From contig NZ_JAKSDZ010000013.1 in NCBI RefSeq assembly GCF_023509475.1, forward strand, positions 1 through 64,000: a stretch of 64,000 nucleotides of DNA. The letters are read 5' to 3'. A model generated the notes under the pieces. It had not been told where the DNA came from. It was given only the letters and a program-made list of their open reading frames with translations, and did not search any database. Source of the DNA: Aestuariirhabdus haliotis. GTDB lineage: Bacteria > Pseudomonadota > Gammaproteobacteria > Pseudomonadales > Aestuariirhabdaceae. Both the position numbers and the translations under genes were made by a program. Shown here piece after piece: positions 25,095 to 36,500 of the stretch. How positions within the stretch are numbered: position 1 is the first letter of the stretch; the number at the start of each line of letters is the position of its first letter.

Positions 25095-25114
25095 CGAGGG
25101 CCTAATGGCCCTCG
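25095..25114 (-). terminator. Terminator after lpxC
   Basis: A perfect 8-bp stem (CGAGGGCC / GGCCCTCG) with TAAT-type loop, followed on the minus strand by TTTT and further T-rich sequence, 21 bases after the lpxC stop. It marks the end of the dcw-lpxC transcript. Confidence 0.88.
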
Positions 25115-25135
25115 AAAAAAGCAACAAACTAACAA

Positions 25136-26050
25136 CTACACGGCAGCAGCAGGCTTCATATAAGAGATCGGCGCGGTTTCAGCGTCTTCAAATGTAACTA
25201 TTTCCCAGGCATCTTCGTTAGCCAGCAACTCCCGAATCAGCTTGTTGTTCAGGGCATGACCGGATTTATACCCCTTAAACTCACCAACCAGACTCTTACC
25301 GAGCAAATAAAGATCTCCAATGGCATCCAGCATTTTGTGTTTGACGAACTCGTCTTCGTACCGCAGACCATCTTCATTGAGGATGCGGAACTCATCAACT
25401 ACGATGGCATTATCCACACTGCCACCTAACGCAAGATTTTTGGAACGTAGATACTCAATATCACGCATGAAACCAAAGGTACGGGCCCTGCTGACCTCTT
25501 TTACAAAGGAGGTACTGGAAAAATCAACGCAGGCCTCCTGGGTTCGCCCCTTAAAAACCGGGTGATCAAAATCGATACCGAAGGAGACTTTAAAGCCATC
25601 AAAGGGGAGAAAGGCGGCTCGCTTGTCATCTTCTTCAACAACGACTTCACGCTTGATGCGCACAAATTCTTTAGGCGCATCCTGCTCTTCAATACCCGCA
25701 GATTGCAGCAAAAATACGAATGGGCCTGCACTACCATCCATAATGGGTACTTCATGAGCACTGACTTCTATATAGGCATTATCAATACCCAAACCTGCCA
25801 TAGCAGACAATAAATGCTCGACCGTATCGACCCTAACACCATCCGCATTCATCAAAGTGGTGCAAAGCAGTGTTTCGCCAACATTCCCAGCCCTAGCAGG
25901 AATTTCAACGACAGGATCGAGGTCAGTACGACAAAAAACGATACCCGTACCCACCGGTGCTGGTTTGAGCGTGAGGTATACCTTCTCACCCGAATGCAAC
26001 CCCACACCGGTAGCCCGAATAATATTCTTTAATGTCCTTTGTCTAATCAT
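25136..26050 (-). CDS. lpxC: UDP-3-O-acyl-N-acetylglucosamine deacetylase LpxC
   Basis: Zinc enzyme for the committed step of lipid A synthesis. 304 residues, the usual length, starting [15 protein letters not shown]. Zinc-ligand regions are intact: the His of VEHLLSAM near residue 80, the [14 protein letters not shown] segment, and the [14 protein letters not shown] segment with the catalytic histidine. The C-terminus ends in hydrophobic PAAAV, resembling the degradation tail recognised by FtsH in E. coli. It follows ftsZ with a promoter-like element between them. Confidence 0.97.
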   Translation of the reverse strand: MIRQRTLKNIIRATGVGLHSGEKVYLTLKPAPVGTGIVFCRTDLDPVVEIPARAGNVGETLLCTTLMNADGVRVDTVEHLLSAMAGLGIDNAYIEVSAHEVPIMDGSAGPFVFLLQSAGIEEQDAPKEFVRIKREVVVEEDDKRAAFLPFDGFKVSFGIDFDHPVFKGRTQEACVDFSSTSFVKEVSRARTFGFMRDIEYLRSKNLALGGSVDNAIVVDEFRILNEDGLRYEDEFVKHKMLDAIGDLYLLGKSLVGEFKGYKSGHALNNKLIRELLANEDAWEIVTFEDAETAPISYMKPAAAV

Positions 26051-26105
26051 ATAAGTACGCCGTAAATTGATCAGTTTTTAACCAAGCCTATATGGCAAGC
26101 CGGCC

Positions 26106-26135
26106 ATTGTACCAAAGTCGTAGAGAATCTACCAA
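26106..26135 (-). promoter_or_regulatory. Putative lpxC promoter
   Basis: On the minus strand TTGGTA (26135-26130), an 18-bp spacer, then TACAAT (26111-26106) preceded by TGG, which forms an extended -10. It lies in the ftsZ-lpxC gap about 55 bases before the lpxC start, allowing lpxC expression apart from the dcw transcript. Confidence 0.5.
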
Positions 26136-26153
26136 CCTGACAAATCAGGCCGA

Positions 26154-27305
26154 CTAATCGGCCTGCCTGCGAAGGAACGCAGGGATGTCGAGGTAGTCCA
26201 TATTCTCAGACTGAATCTGGTCCGCTTTAACAGCGTTGGCTCCATTTACCACAGCTTGATTGCGCATAACTGTTGGACGGTCGAGTTTCTGGTAATCAAC
26301 CGATCCGTCTCTGCGAGTGTTATCGACCACTTTAACAGGACGCTCGGCCACTTCCCCCAAACCAGTAGCCACTACAGTAACTTTCAACTCATCTGACAAC
26401 TCAGGATCAATAACAGTTCCCATGATCACCGTCGCATTTTCTGAGGCAAAGGCTTCAATAGTATTACCCACTTCAGAAAACTCACCCAAGCCCAGATCCA
26501 GACCCGCTGTTATATTAACCAGAATGCCTCGGGCACCTTCCAAATCGACATCTTCCAGAAGCGGGCTACGAATCGCCGCCTCGGCAGCTTCGACAGCACG
26601 ATTCTCTCCAGATGCAGTTCCGGTTCCCATCATAGCCATGCCCATTTCGGACATCACAGTGCGAACATCGGCAAAGTCGACGTTAATCATACCTGGGCGA
26701 ATAATCAGATCAGCTATGCCCTGTACCGCACCGAGCAAAACATCATTAGCCGCACCAAAAGCTGACAGCAAGCTGGCATCTTTACCCAGCACAGGGAGCA
26801 GCTTTTCGTTAGGAATGGTGATCAAGGAATCTACATTTTCAGCCAGTTCCTTAATACCTTGATCGGCAATTGTCATGCGCTTGCGCCCCTCAAATGGGAA
26901 CGGGCGAGTAACAACAGCGACGGTCAAAATCCCCATCTCTTTAGCAACCTGAGCAACAACCGGTGCAGCGCCGGTACCGGTACCACCACCCATTCCAGCG
27001 GTAATAAATACCATATCAGCCCCATTCAGGACTTCAGAAATTCGCTCCCGATCTTCGAGCGCAGCTTCGCGACCAATTTCAGGATTAGCGCCTGCACCTA
27101 GCCCTTTTGTCACACCCGTTCCCAGTTGCAGAACGGTCTTTCCAGACAGGTCCTTTAATGCCTGTGCATCAGTATTCGCACAAACAAAATCAACGCCTTC
27201 AACATTTTGTGACAGCATATGGCCAACGGCATTACCGCCGCCTCCGCCAACACCAATTACTTTAATAACTGCATTCTGAGGTACGTTATCCACGAGTTCA
27301 AACAT
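26154..27305 (-). CDS. ftsZ: Cell division GTPase FtsZ
   Basis: Tubulin homologue that forms the cytokinetic ring. 383 residues. The tubulin signature GGGTGTG is at 106-112. An N-terminal glycine-rich nucleotide loop ([10 protein letters not shown], 17-26), a variable linker (about 318-368) and the conserved C-terminal peptide [12 protein letters not shown], which binds FtsA and ZipA, are all present. It is the last septation gene of the cluster, 48 bp after ftsA. Confidence 0.99.
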   Translation of the reverse strand: MFELVDNVPQNAVIKVIGVGGGGGNAVGHMLSQNVEGVDFVCANTDAQALKDLSGKTVLQLGTGVTKGLGAGANPEIGREAALEDRERISEVLNGADMVFITAGMGGGTGTGAAPVVAQVAKEMGILTVAVVTRPFPFEGRKRMTIADQGIKELAENVDSLITIPNEKLLPVLGKDASLLSAFGAANDVLLGAVQGIADLIIRPGMINVDFADVRTVMSEMGMAMMGTGTASGENRAVEAAEAAIRSPLLEDVDLEGARGILVNITAGLDLGLGEFSEVGNTIEAFASENATVIMGTVIDPELSDELKVTVVATGLGEVAERPVKVVDNTRRDGSVDYQKLDRPTVMRNQAVVNGANAVKADQIQSENMDYLDIPAFLRRQAD

Positions 27306-27353
27306 GAGCCTCTCCTTTCCCCTTTTATTGTTTAGTACTACTTTTCCGGTCTA

Positions 27354-28589
27354 TTAAAAATTACCCTGGAACCACTGCTTAATACGGTTCACAAAGCTTT
27401 CCCCTGCTTCTCTTTGAGGAGCAACAAAACCTACTTCAGACTGGTGCTGAAAACCATTAAGTAACAGCCCCACTCCCGTTGAATAAATCGGATTACGAAC
27501 AACATCCGACAAACCCATCACATCTTGCGGTACAGCCAGTCGAACCTGCTTATGGAAAATTTCCTCAGCAAGCTCTACCACCCCTTCCATTTTTGCCGTG
27601 CCACCGGTCATTACAATTCCGGCTGGTATCAAATCTTCGAAACCACTGCGGCGTAACTCCGCTTGGACCAAAGTGAACAACTCGTCATAACGAGGTTCTA
27701 CGACTTCCGCCAGGGCCTGGCGTGTTAAATTGCGCGGCGGTCGCTCCCCCACTCCGGGTACCTGAATGGTCTCCTCGGCGCCGGCTAACTGAGTCAATGC
27801 ACAGGCATAGCGAATTTTCAATTCCTCGGCATGCTTGGTCGGCGTGCGCAGAGCCATCGCGATATCATTCGTCACCTGGTCTCCGGCAATGGGAATGACC
27901 GCCGTATGACGAATGGAACCTTCGGTAAAGATCGCAATATCGGTAGTCCCACCACCGAGGTCCACCATGCAAACTCCGAGTTCTTTTTCATCGTCGGTCA
28001 GCACCGCACTACTGGAAGCCAACTGCTCAAGGATCACGTCCTCCACTTCGAGCCCACAACGACGGACACATTTTTCAATATTTTGCGCAGCATTGACTGC
28101 ACAGGTCACCAAATGCACCTTTGCTTCCAGACGAACACCGGACATACCAAGCGGCTCTTTAACACCCTCCTGCTCATCGATCACATACTCCTGAGGCAGT
28201 ACATGAAGAATTTTCTGGTCCGCTGGAATCGCCACAGCTTTGGCGGCATCAATAACCCGCTCAATGTCAGCCTGGGTGACTTCACGATCACGAATAGCAA
28301 CAATGCCGTGCGAGTTCAAACTACGAATGTGGTTACCAGCAATGCCCGCATACACTGAATGAATCTGACATCCTGCCATCAGCTCAGCTTCTTCCACGGC
28401 TCGCTGGATCGACTGGACCGTGGATTCGATATTGACGACCACGCCTTTTTTCATGCCGCGAGAGGGATGTGAACCAATACCGACCACTTCTACCCGGCCT
28501 TCTTCGCTCATTTCACCAACAATCGCAACGACCTTAGACGTTCCGATATCCAACCCTACGACCATTTTCCCACCGGCATTAGCCTTCAT
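27354..28589 (-). CDS. ftsA: Cell division protein FtsA
   Basis: Actin-like ATPase that tethers FtsZ to the membrane and signals to the divisome. 411 residues. The phosphate-1 motif (VVGLDIGTSKVVAIVGE), the phosphate-2 motif (MVDLGGGTTDIA) and the adenosine motif (VMTGGTAKMEG) are present. The C-terminal amphipathic helix ends FVNRIKQWFQGNF, the membrane-targeting sequence. Its start overlaps the ftsQ stop by four bases. Confidence 0.98.
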   Translation of the reverse strand: MKANAGGKMVVGLDIGTSKVVAIVGEMSEEGRVEVVGIGSHPSRGMKKGVVVNIESTVQSIQRAVEEAELMAGCQIHSVYAGIAGNHIRSLNSHGIVAIRDREVTQADIERVIDAAKAVAIPADQKILHVLPQEYVIDEQEGVKEPLGMSGVRLEAKVHLVTCAVNAAQNIEKCVRRCGLEVEDVILEQLASSSAVLTDDEKELGVCMVDLGGGTTDIAIFTEGSIRHTAVIPIAGDQVTNDIAMALRTPTKHAEELKIRYACALTQLAGAEETIQVPGVGERPPRNLTRQALAEVVEPRYDELFTLVQAELRRSGFEDLIPAGIVMTGGTAKMEGVVELAEEIFHKQVRLAVPQDVMGLSDVVRNPIYSTGVGLLLNGFQHQSEVGFVAPQREAGESFVNRIKQWFQGNF

Positions 28590-29440
28590 AATTTTGCTCT
28601 TCCCACAGTTTCAGATATCAACGGTTGTTGGCTGCCCAGGTCGTTCCATGCAACTGCAACACCATTGAGATAACGCACATCCACTTGCTTGATGGAGCGG
28701 TTATTTTCTTTTAATGCGGCATCGTATACCGCTACAAATCGTTGAATTTTATCGACCACTCGATTACGACCAATCATTATTGAGAAGTGCTCAGTAACCA
28801 GCTGCCAACTTCCCCTTTCACTTAACGCCAATTGCCGTACCGATAAATCCAGCGGGCGTATCATATTACTGAGGATTTGATACTGTTCCATCACTTCCTG
28901 TTCACTTCCATTAGGACCAATCAAATGAGGTAACGAAGTAAAACCTTCAGTATCCCCAACGACAAAACTATGACCTCGGCTGTTTAACAGCGCGTCGCCT
29001 CTCCAACGCGCTACCGGCACTTGCTCAACGACAGTTACATCGAGAATACCGGGCCACTGACGACGTATGCTCGCACTTTGTACCCAGGGCAAGCTTAACA
29101 ATTCCGCTTGAACGTCATCCAGGTCAACCGTAAAAAAACGCTCCTGAAGATAAGGCTTCATTGCTAGCTGAACTTGCTCTGTGGGCATATGAACAAAACG
29201 TCCATTTACAGCTACCCGCTCTATTGGCTGATTAATGACATCACCAATAACCGGCGCCATAAACCAGGCAACCCCTCCTACCATACTGGCGATCAAACCA
29301 GCCAGTGAGACTATTTTTAGAAATCGCGCAACCTTTTGCAGCCAACGTTTACTGTTGGTCTGCTGGCGACGGCTGGCTCCTCGGGTTGTAGCACCCGATG
29401 GAGTTCGCTTTTTCGCCTTGTTGTTACGGATTTCCTTCAT
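28586..29440 (-). CDS. ftsQ: Cell division protein FtsQ
   Basis: Bitopic inner-membrane protein that joins FtsB/FtsL to the divisome. 284 residues. A long basic cytoplasmic tail (1-40), one membrane segment (about 42-64), a POTRA domain (about 72-142) and a beta domain follow. The tail is longer and more basic than in E. coli, similar to Pseudomonas. It lies between ddlB and ftsA as in most gammaproteobacteria. Confidence 0.95.
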   Translation of the reverse strand: MKEIRNNKAKKRTPSGATTRGASRRQQTNSKRWLQKVARFLKIVSLAGLIASMVGGVAWFMAPVIGDVINQPIERVAVNGRFVHMPTEQVQLAMKPYLQERFFTVDLDDVQAELLSLPWVQSASIRRQWPGILDVTVVEQVPVARWRGDALLNSRGHSFVVGDTEGFTSLPHLIGPNGSEQEVMEQYQILSNMIRPLDLSVRQLALSERGSWQLVTEHFSIMIGRNRVVDKIQRFVAVYDAALKENNRSIKQVDVRYLNGVAVAWNDLGSQQPLISETVGRAKL

Positions 29441-29452
29441 ATTCCATAATCT

Positions 29453-30388
<936 letters not shown>

Positions 30389-31840
30389 TTACGCCTCATC
30401 CAACCAAGCCAATTGGCTTTTTGATAATTCCAGAGCTAACCCACCGATATCACCCGCCCCCTGAGTGATAAGCAGGTCATCATCTTCAAGGAGGGATTTT
30501 AAAACTTCCTCTACAGACGCTCCACGCTGAACAAAGATGGGGTCAATTTTTCCACGCTGCCGGATACTTCGGCATAAACTGCGACCATCGGACCCGGCTA
30601 TGGGCTCTTCTCCTGCAGGGTAAATATCCATCAATAACAACACATCCACATCTGATAATACCTCAACAAAATCGTCGTAGAGGTCACGGGTTCGACTATA
30701 TCGATGGGGTTGATAGACCATCACTAAACGTTTTTCAGGCCAGCCGTTGCGTATCGCTCTAATGGTTGCAGCGACTTCACTGGGGTGGTGACCATAATCA
30801 TCCACTAGCATGATCTCTCCACGCTGGCGTTCAAAATTTCCCAACACCTGGAAACGCCTGCCGACGCCCGCAAAACCCTCAAGCCCCTTACCGATATCCT
30901 CTATTGAGATACCTTCATCCAACGCGATAGCGATAGTTGCGAGTGCATTCAATACATTGTGGTGGCCCGGCATGTGCAGACAAGCATCAAAGCTCTCCCG
31001 GGTGCTTTTTCGGGTCACCGTGAAACGGGTTAACAAACCATCCTGGCTGATATTGGTAGCACGAATGTCAGCCTCTTCATCAATACCGTAAGTAATAACT
31101 GGTCGCTTAACCTCGGAGAGAATTTCCCGCACAACAGGGTCATCAACACAGACCACCGCAAGCCCATAAAATGGCAGGTTATGTAAAAATTCAATAAAGG
31201 TGTGTTTTAGCTTGCCGAAATCACCATCGTAGGTCGACATATGATCAGCTTCAATATTGGTAACGACAGCAACCATCGGCTGTAAATGTAAAAAAGAAGC
31301 GTCACTTTCATCCGCTTCCGCGACCAGATAACGACTGCCGCCTAATTGCGCATTAGTACCAGCAGAATTCAGTCGCCCCCCAATAACAAAGGTCGGATCC
31401 AAACCACCCTGGGCCAACACGGAAGCAATCAGGCTAGTCGTTGTCGTTTTACCATGAGTTCCAGCAACCGCAATACCGTGACGATAACGCATCAGCTCGG
31501 CTAACATCGCCGCACGTGGAACTACGGGGATACGCTGAGCTTGAGCTGCGACAACCTCTGGATTTTCGTCAGCAACTGCACTGGAGGTTACGACGACATC
31601 CGCACCTTCAATATTTTTCTCATCATGACCAATTAAAATACTCATACCCAGCTCTGACAAACGTGCGGTCACGGCTGACTGACGAATATCGGAACCGGAA
31701 ATTTCATACCCCTGATTTAATAATACTTCGGCAATGCCACACATACCCACGCCGCCAATACCAACAAAATGAATTTGGCGAATACGGCGCATCTCAGGCA
31801 CCGCAAAAACGGGTACGGGTTTATTTAATGAATTAGGCAT
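30389..31840 (-). CDS. murC: UDP-N-acetylmuramate--L-alanine ligase MurC
   Basis: Adds the first amino acid, L-Ala, to UDP-MurNAc. 483 residues. The Rossmann motif [17 protein letters not shown] leads the protein, the ATP loop is [11 protein letters not shown] (about 120-130), and the C-terminal domain carries [16 protein letters not shown], typical of MurC. Its start overlaps the end of murG by eight bases. Confidence 0.98.
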   Translation of the reverse strand: MPNSLNKPVPVFAVPEMRRIRQIHFVGIGGVGMCGIAEVLLNQGYEISGSDIRQSAVTARLSELGMSILIGHDEKNIEGADVVVTSSAVADENPEVVAAQAQRIPVVPRAAMLAELMRYRHGIAVAGTHGKTTTTSLIASVLAQGGLDPTFVIGGRLNSAGTNAQLGGSRYLVAEADESDASFLHLQPMVAVVTNIEADHMSTYDGDFGKLKHTFIEFLHNLPFYGLAVVCVDDPVVREILSEVKRPVITYGIDEEADIRATNISQDGLLTRFTVTRKSTRESFDACLHMPGHHNVLNALATIAIALDEGISIEDIGKGLEGFAGVGRRFQVLGNFERQRGEIMLVDDYGHHPSEVAATIRAIRNGWPEKRLVMVYQPHRYSRTRDLYDDFVEVLSDVDVLLLMDIYPAGEEPIAGSDGRSLCRSIRQRGKIDPIFVQRGASVEEVLKSLLEDDDLLITQGAGDIGGLALELSKSQLAWLDEA

Positions 31841-32900
31841 GCGCCACCTCCAAACACTGATTGGTAACTACTCGGGTGGCATCGGCCCGGGCCATTTTTT
31901 TGGCAGCTTTAGCCATCGTTTCCAGCTGACCACGGTTAGCGGTAAATGCGGTTAACAATTCAGCGATTCTCTCTTTGGTCATTTCATTTTGGGGCAGTAA
32001 TACTGCGGCACCGACACCAGACAAATGCCGAGCGTTTGCGGTTTGATGATCGTCCACCGCAAACGGGAAAGGCACCAAAATAGATGGCAGGCCCGCACAG
32101 GCAAGCTCTGCTACCGTCAAAGCTCCGGCTCGGCAAATCACCAGATCCGCCCAGCTATATGCCTCGGACATATCTTCAATAAAGGCATCAACTCTGGCCT
32201 CGACACCCTGTTTTTTATAAAGAGCCAGGGTTGTTTCCTGATGGCGTTCACCTGTTTGATGCCATATCTTAATATTGTCATGTAACAGATTGAGCGCTGC
32301 CGGCATAACCTGATTGATAGCAAGCGCACCCAGACTGCCACCTACGATCAAAACCCGTAAATAAGTTTCGGCAGGCAAATGCTCTATGCTGACGATATTC
32401 TCTCGCACCGGATTTCCGGTGCAGAGACGGTTATTGTATTGCGGAAATGTGCCTTCAAAAGCTTCAAGAATGCGACTGGAGATTCGAGCAAGAAATTTAT
32501 TGCTCATACCTGCAATGGCATTTTGCTCATGAATCAACACAGGGATACCTAGTAAACGAGCGGCCAATCCTGTTGGCGCAGTAACGTATCCTCCCATTCC
32601 CAACACACAGTCAGGTTTGAAACGACGTAATGAACGCAGCGCCTGCCAGGTAGCTCGAGCAACCATAAAAGGTGCCAACAACAAACGCAGACGCCCCTTG
32701 CCACGGACCCCCTGCATATTGATCGTATCAATTGGGATACCTTGCTTGGGTACCAAACGGGATTCCATGCTCTCTGGCGCACCCAGCCAGCGCACTTCGG
32801 CACCCGAATGCTTGAGCTCATTGGCCACTGCCAGCGCAGGAAAAATATGTCCACCTGTGCCACCGGCAACAATATGAATACGAGCGGGTCGACTAAGCAT
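31833..32900 (-). CDS. murG: Lipid II synthase MurG
   Basis: Glycosyltransferase (GT28) that adds GlcNAc to lipid I at the inner face of the membrane. 355 residues from the ATG at 32900; the frame is open further upstream but this start has GGGAGG eight bases away and gives the usual [21 protein letters not shown]. The motifs [14 protein letters not shown] and GGSLGA are present. It overlaps the ftsW stop by eight bases. Confidence 0.97.
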   Translation of the reverse strand: MLSRPARIHIVAGGTGGHIFPALAVANELKHSGAEVRWLGAPESMESRLVPKQGIPIDTINMQGVRGKGRLRLLLAPFMVARATWQALRSLRRFKPDCVLGMGGYVTAPTGLAARLLGIPVLIHEQNAIAGMSNKFLARISSRILEAFEGTFPQYNNRLCTGNPVRENIVSIEHLPAETYLRVLIVGGSLGALAINQVMPAALNLLHDNIKIWHQTGERHQETTLALYKKQGVEARVDAFIEDMSEAYSWADLVICRAGALTVAELACAGLPSILVPFPFAVDDHQTANARHLSGVGAAVLLPQNEMTKERIAELLTAFTANRGQLETMAKAAKKMARADATRVVTNQCLEVAHA

Positions 32901-34059
32901 GTTGACGACCTCCCTGGCTTTCTCGCTGGCGCCGTTCGTAATCAATACGCAACAGTAAACCAATGGATACACAGCTGATCACCAGACTACTGCCGCCATA
33001 ACTGAGCATGGGCAGCGTCAAACCCTTGGTAGGCAATAATCCCGTATTCACACCGATATTGATCAGTGTCTGCATGCCAAACAACAACCCAATACCATAG
33101 GCAGCGTAACCCCCAAAAAACTGTTGTTGCTTCTCTGCACGATAACCAATAACCAATGCGCGCACACACAGAGTCACCAGCAAGAGGATAATAATACCCG
33201 CACCAATCACACCCAGCTCTTCGGCCGCTACCGCAAAGACAAAATCGGTGTGCGCTTCCGGCAAATAAAAAATCTTTTGGATGCTATTGCCTAGCCCCGT
33301 ACCAAACCATTCGCCGCGACCGAAAGCGATAAGCGATTGTGTCAGCTGATAGCCGCTATCAAACTGGTGCTCCCAAGGATCGATGTAGGTCACCAAACGT
33401 TGCAAGCGATAGGGCTGCGAAACAGCAAGCCCTGCAACGGCTGCACCGCAGGCAAGAATTAACATCAAGAATTGATACAGTTTTACACCCGCCAGGAACA
33501 TCATACCCATAGCTGCGCTGAGCAAGACCACAACCGCACCAAAATCGGGTTCCAACAATAACAACAGAACCGCCAATGCTATTACCAGCATCGGTTTCAT
33601 AAAGCCCCGCCAATGATTTCTTACTTCTTCACTGCGCCGAACCAGATAACCGGCCAGGTATAGAATCAAACAGAGTTTGGCAACTTCCGAGGCCTGTAGA
33701 TTAACCACGCCGAGATTTATCCAACGCACGCTACCATTTATTTCACGACCAATAATTAATACCAAAGCCAGCAAACCGAAGGTGACCGCCAGTTGAACGA
33801 CGCCGGTTCGCTCCCAAACATTAATCGGAACCATCAAGGTGCAGCAGAGAAAAATCAGTCCAATAGCCACATAAAGAAACTGTCTGGCCGCATAGAAGAA
33901 GGGATTACCCAAACGGCCATAGGCCACTTCCATTGATGCTGAAGTAATCATCACCGCGCCCAGCAATATCAGACTCAGGGTGATAAATACCAACAGATGA
34001 TCAAAAGTAGCTTGGGGCTTGATCACCGGTATCTGCATGGTCGTCGCAAAACTAGCCAT
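32893..34059 (-). CDS. ftsW: Septal peptidoglycan polymerase FtsW
   Basis: SEDS-family glycosyltransferase that polymerises lipid II at the septum with FtsI. 388 residues and ten predicted membrane segments. SEDS motifs NTGLLPTKGLTLPMLSYGGS near the C-terminus and the large periplasmic loop (WIDPWEH-like YIDPWEHQFDSGYQ) are intact. The ATG at 34059 has GGAGG six bases upstream and overlaps the murD stop by eight bases; the longer frame to 34269 lies inside murD and is rejected. Confidence 0.97.
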   Translation of the reverse strand: MASFATTMQIPVIKPQATFDHLLVFITLSLILLGAVMITSASMEVAYGRLGNPFFYAARQFLYVAIGLIFLCCTLMVPINVWERTGVVQLAVTFGLLALVLIIGREINGSVRWINLGVVNLQASEVAKLCLILYLAGYLVRRSEEVRNHWRGFMKPMLVIALAVLLLLLEPDFGAVVVLLSAAMGMMFLAGVKLYQFLMLILACGAAVAGLAVSQPYRLQRLVTYIDPWEHQFDSGYQLTQSLIAFGRGEWFGTGLGNSIQKIFYLPEAHTDFVFAVAAEELGVIGAGIIILLLVTLCVRALVIGYRAEKQQQFFGGYAAYGIGLLFGMQTLINIGVNTGLLPTKGLTLPMLSYGGSSLVISCVSIGLLLRIDYERRQRESQGGRQHA

Positions 34060-35398
34060 GGACGACCTCCTGTACCAGTTGAATAAACTGGTCTCCCCTA
34101 TCCTCGAAATTCTCAAACATATCAAAACTGGCACAGGCCGGCGCCAACAAAACAGCATCTCCTGGTTCGGCCAGGGCTTTAGCCTGACTAACGGCTGACC
34201 GAAAGTTATCGCATTCGAGAAGCTCAAGCCCTGACAATGCAGCACTGATTCGAGGAGCATCACGCCCAATCAACAAAGAGGTTTTGACGTACTGAGCGAC
34301 CACAGGACGCATACTGCTAAAATCAGCACCTTTGCCATCCCCTCCTGCGATCAGGATCACTTTGCCGCTGATTTGCTGGCCAACACCCTCAACGGCAGCC
34401 ACGGTAGCGCCAACATTGGTTGCCTTACTGTCATTAATGTAAACCACTCCGGCAACTTCACTGACCCACTGGCTTCTATGCGGTAGACCGGTGAACTCTT
34501 TTAAAACATCCAATGCCGGTTCCAACGGTAAGCGTAGGCTTTCGATGATAGCCAAAGCCGCCAAAGCATTGGCTTGATTGTGACGACCAAGAATTTTCAG
34601 TTCATCAACCGGTAATAAATGTTGATGCCCCTTTGCCAACCACAAACGATCACCATCGCTCTCGACACCCAGCTGGCCAATATCAGCCGCCCCTAAGCCA
34701 AAACTGGTTACACGAACCGAATCGCCAACCAATGGATTGGTTAATACATCATCACGATTCACGACAACCGTATTGCAGCCTCGGAAAATTCTGTGCTTCG
34801 CTCGATGATAATCAGGCAGTCCCTGATAGCGGTCCATATGATCTTCGCAAACATTCAAAACCGTCGCGACTTCCGCACCAACCCTTTCGGTCGTCTCCAA
34901 CTGAAAACTGGACAGTTCCAGAACAAAAATATCAACATCTTGCTGGAGAAGATCCAGCACTGGTGTACCGATATTGCCACCTACAGCAACTCTCAATCCA
35001 CAAGCCTGTAGCATAAGGCCGACTAAAGAAGTCACCGTGCTTTTTGCATTAGATCCTGTAATAGCAACCAGGGGTTTATGGACAGCTCGACAGAACAGTT
35101 CAATATCACCGACAATCTCAACACCCTGTTCGGCTGCTCGAACCAATGCGGGTTCTTTCAGGGAGATACCAGGGCTAACGATCAGTTGCGTCGCCCGTTC
35201 AAATTGGGAGGCTTCAAATTCACCACAGACAACGCGAACGCGAGGGAATTCCTGAAGAAACACTTCTAGCAAAGGAGGATTTTTCCGACTGTCTACTACG
35301 GAAAAATCGAGTCCCATCCTTGATAAATAACGGGCACAGGATAACCCGGTCTTACCCAGACCGATGATTACCCTGTTAGTGTCCGTCGTTATCAACAT
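34052..35398 (-). CDS. murD: UDP-N-acetylmuramoyl-L-alanine--D-glutamate ligase MurD
   Basis: Adds D-Glu to UDP-MurNAc-L-Ala. 448 residues. The ATP loop reads AITGSNAKSTVTSL, the GSNAKST variant also seen in Pseudomonas. The N-terminal dinucleotide-like motif (VIIGLGKTGLSCARYL) and the C-terminal segment LLAPACASFDMFENFEDRG are typical. It starts ten bases after mraY ends. Confidence 0.98.
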   Translation of the reverse strand: MLITTDTNRVIIGLGKTGLSCARYLSRMGLDFSVVDSRKNPPLLEVFLQEFPRVRVVCGEFEASQFERATQLIVSPGISLKEPALVRAAEQGVEIVGDIELFCRAVHKPLVAITGSNAKSTVTSLVGLMLQACGLRVAVGGNIGTPVLDLLQQDVDIFVLELSSFQLETTERVGAEVATVLNVCEDHMDRYQGLPDYHRAKHRIFRGCNTVVVNRDDVLTNPLVGDSVRVTSFGLGAADIGQLGVESDGDRLWLAKGHQHLLPVDELKILGRHNQANALAALAIIESLRLPLEPALDVLKEFTGLPHRSQWVSEVAGVVYINDSKATNVGATVAAVEGVGQQISGKVILIAGGDGKGADFSSMRPVVAQYVKTSLLIGRDAPRISAALSGLELLECDNFRSAVSQAKALAEPGDAVLLAPACASFDMFENFEDRGDQFIQLVQEVVHG

Positions 35399-35408
35399 GG
35401 TCGCATTC

Positions 35409-36500
35409 CTAGCGAAGCTTCAGCGTTGCCAGTCCAAACAAGACCAGCATTAAAGTAATAATCCAAAAGCGTACGATGACTCGCGGTTCTGGCCAGCCTT
35501 TCAATTCAAAATGGTGATGCAGGGGTGCCATACGAAAGATTCGTCGGCCCGTTAATTTGAACGATGCCACTTGCAGAATGACAGACACCGTCTCCATTAC
35601 GAACACACCACCCATGATGAAAAAAACAATTTCCTGACGCACGATTACGGCAACAACCCCTAAAGCAGCTCCCAGCGCCAACGCACCAACATCCCCCATA
35701 AAAACCTGCGCGGGATAAGTATTGAACCAAAGAAACCCCAACCCAGCGCCAGCTAGAGCCGCGCAAAACACCACTAACTCACCGGCACCGGCGATATAGG
35801 GAATATGCAAATATTCGGCAAAACCAACGTTGCCGCTAGCGTAAGCAAAAATCCCCAGAGCACCGCCAACCATAACGGTTGGCATGATAGCCAGGCCATC
35901 CAACCCATCCGTCAGGTTCACCGCATTACTGGAACCGACAATCACGAAATAGGTCAAGACAATAAATAGCGGGCCCAGATCAATAGCAACCTCTTTAAAG
36001 AATGGAACGATAAGATCCAGTTCGGCAGACCCTCCATTACCCTCGGCGCTGGCGTAAAGAATAATGGCTGCGGCCAAGCCCGCGACCGATTGCCAAAGGT
36101 ACTTCCACCGTGCCGGTAAACCACGGGGATTTTTTTCTACAACCTTACGATAGTCATCCACCCAGCCAACAGCACCAAAGGCAAAGGTTACCAGCAGCAC
36201 AATCCACACATAATGATTGCTAAGATTTGCCCACATCAGGGTGCTTAAACCCAACGCCACAAGAATCAATGCCCCACCCATGGTTGGCGTACCCGCCTTG
36301 CTGAGGTGCGTCTGTGGGCCATCATCACGAACTGCCTGACCGATTTGGTAGTGGCGCAAACGATGGATCATCAAGGGACCAAACCATAAAGAGATTGCCA
36401 GGGCCGTCAGCACACCCAGAATTGCGCGCAACGTTAAATATTGAAACGCATTAAATACACTAAAATATTGCGACAGGTATTCACTCAGCCAAACCAACAT
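35409..36500 (-). CDS. mraY: Phospho-N-acetylmuramoyl-pentapeptide transferase MraY
   Basis: Polytopic enzyme that links UDP-MurNAc-pentapeptide to undecaprenyl phosphate, giving lipid I. 363 residues with about ten membrane segments. The family motifs GTPTMGG (cytoplasmic loop 1), [19 protein letters not shown] and the [11 protein letters not shown] loop with its catalytic aspartates, plus [13 protein letters not shown], are intact. Start and murF stop share one base (TGATG). Confidence 0.98.
   Translation of the reverse strand: MLVWLSEYLSQYFSVFNAFQYLTLRAILGVLTALAISLWFGPLMIHRLRHYQIGQAVRDDGPQTHLSKAGTPTMGGALILVALGLSTLMWANLSNHYVWIVLLVTFAFGAVGWVDDYRKVVEKNPRGLPARWKYLWQSVAGLAAAIILYASAEGNGGSAELDLIVPFFKEVAIDLGPLFIVLTYFVIVGSSNAVNLTDGLDGLAIMPTVMVGGALGIFAYASGNVGFAEYLHIPYIAGAGELVVFCAALAGAGLGFLWFNTYPAQVFMGDVGALALGAALGVVAVIVRQEIVFFIMGGVFVMETVSVILQVASFKLTGRRIFRMAPLHHHFELKGWPEPRVIVRFWIITLMLVLFGLATLKLR

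Noticed and set aside
34060-34269. 70-residue upstream extension of FtsW
   Set aside because: It lies within murD in another frame; the ATG at 34059 has a good RBS and the normal protein start.
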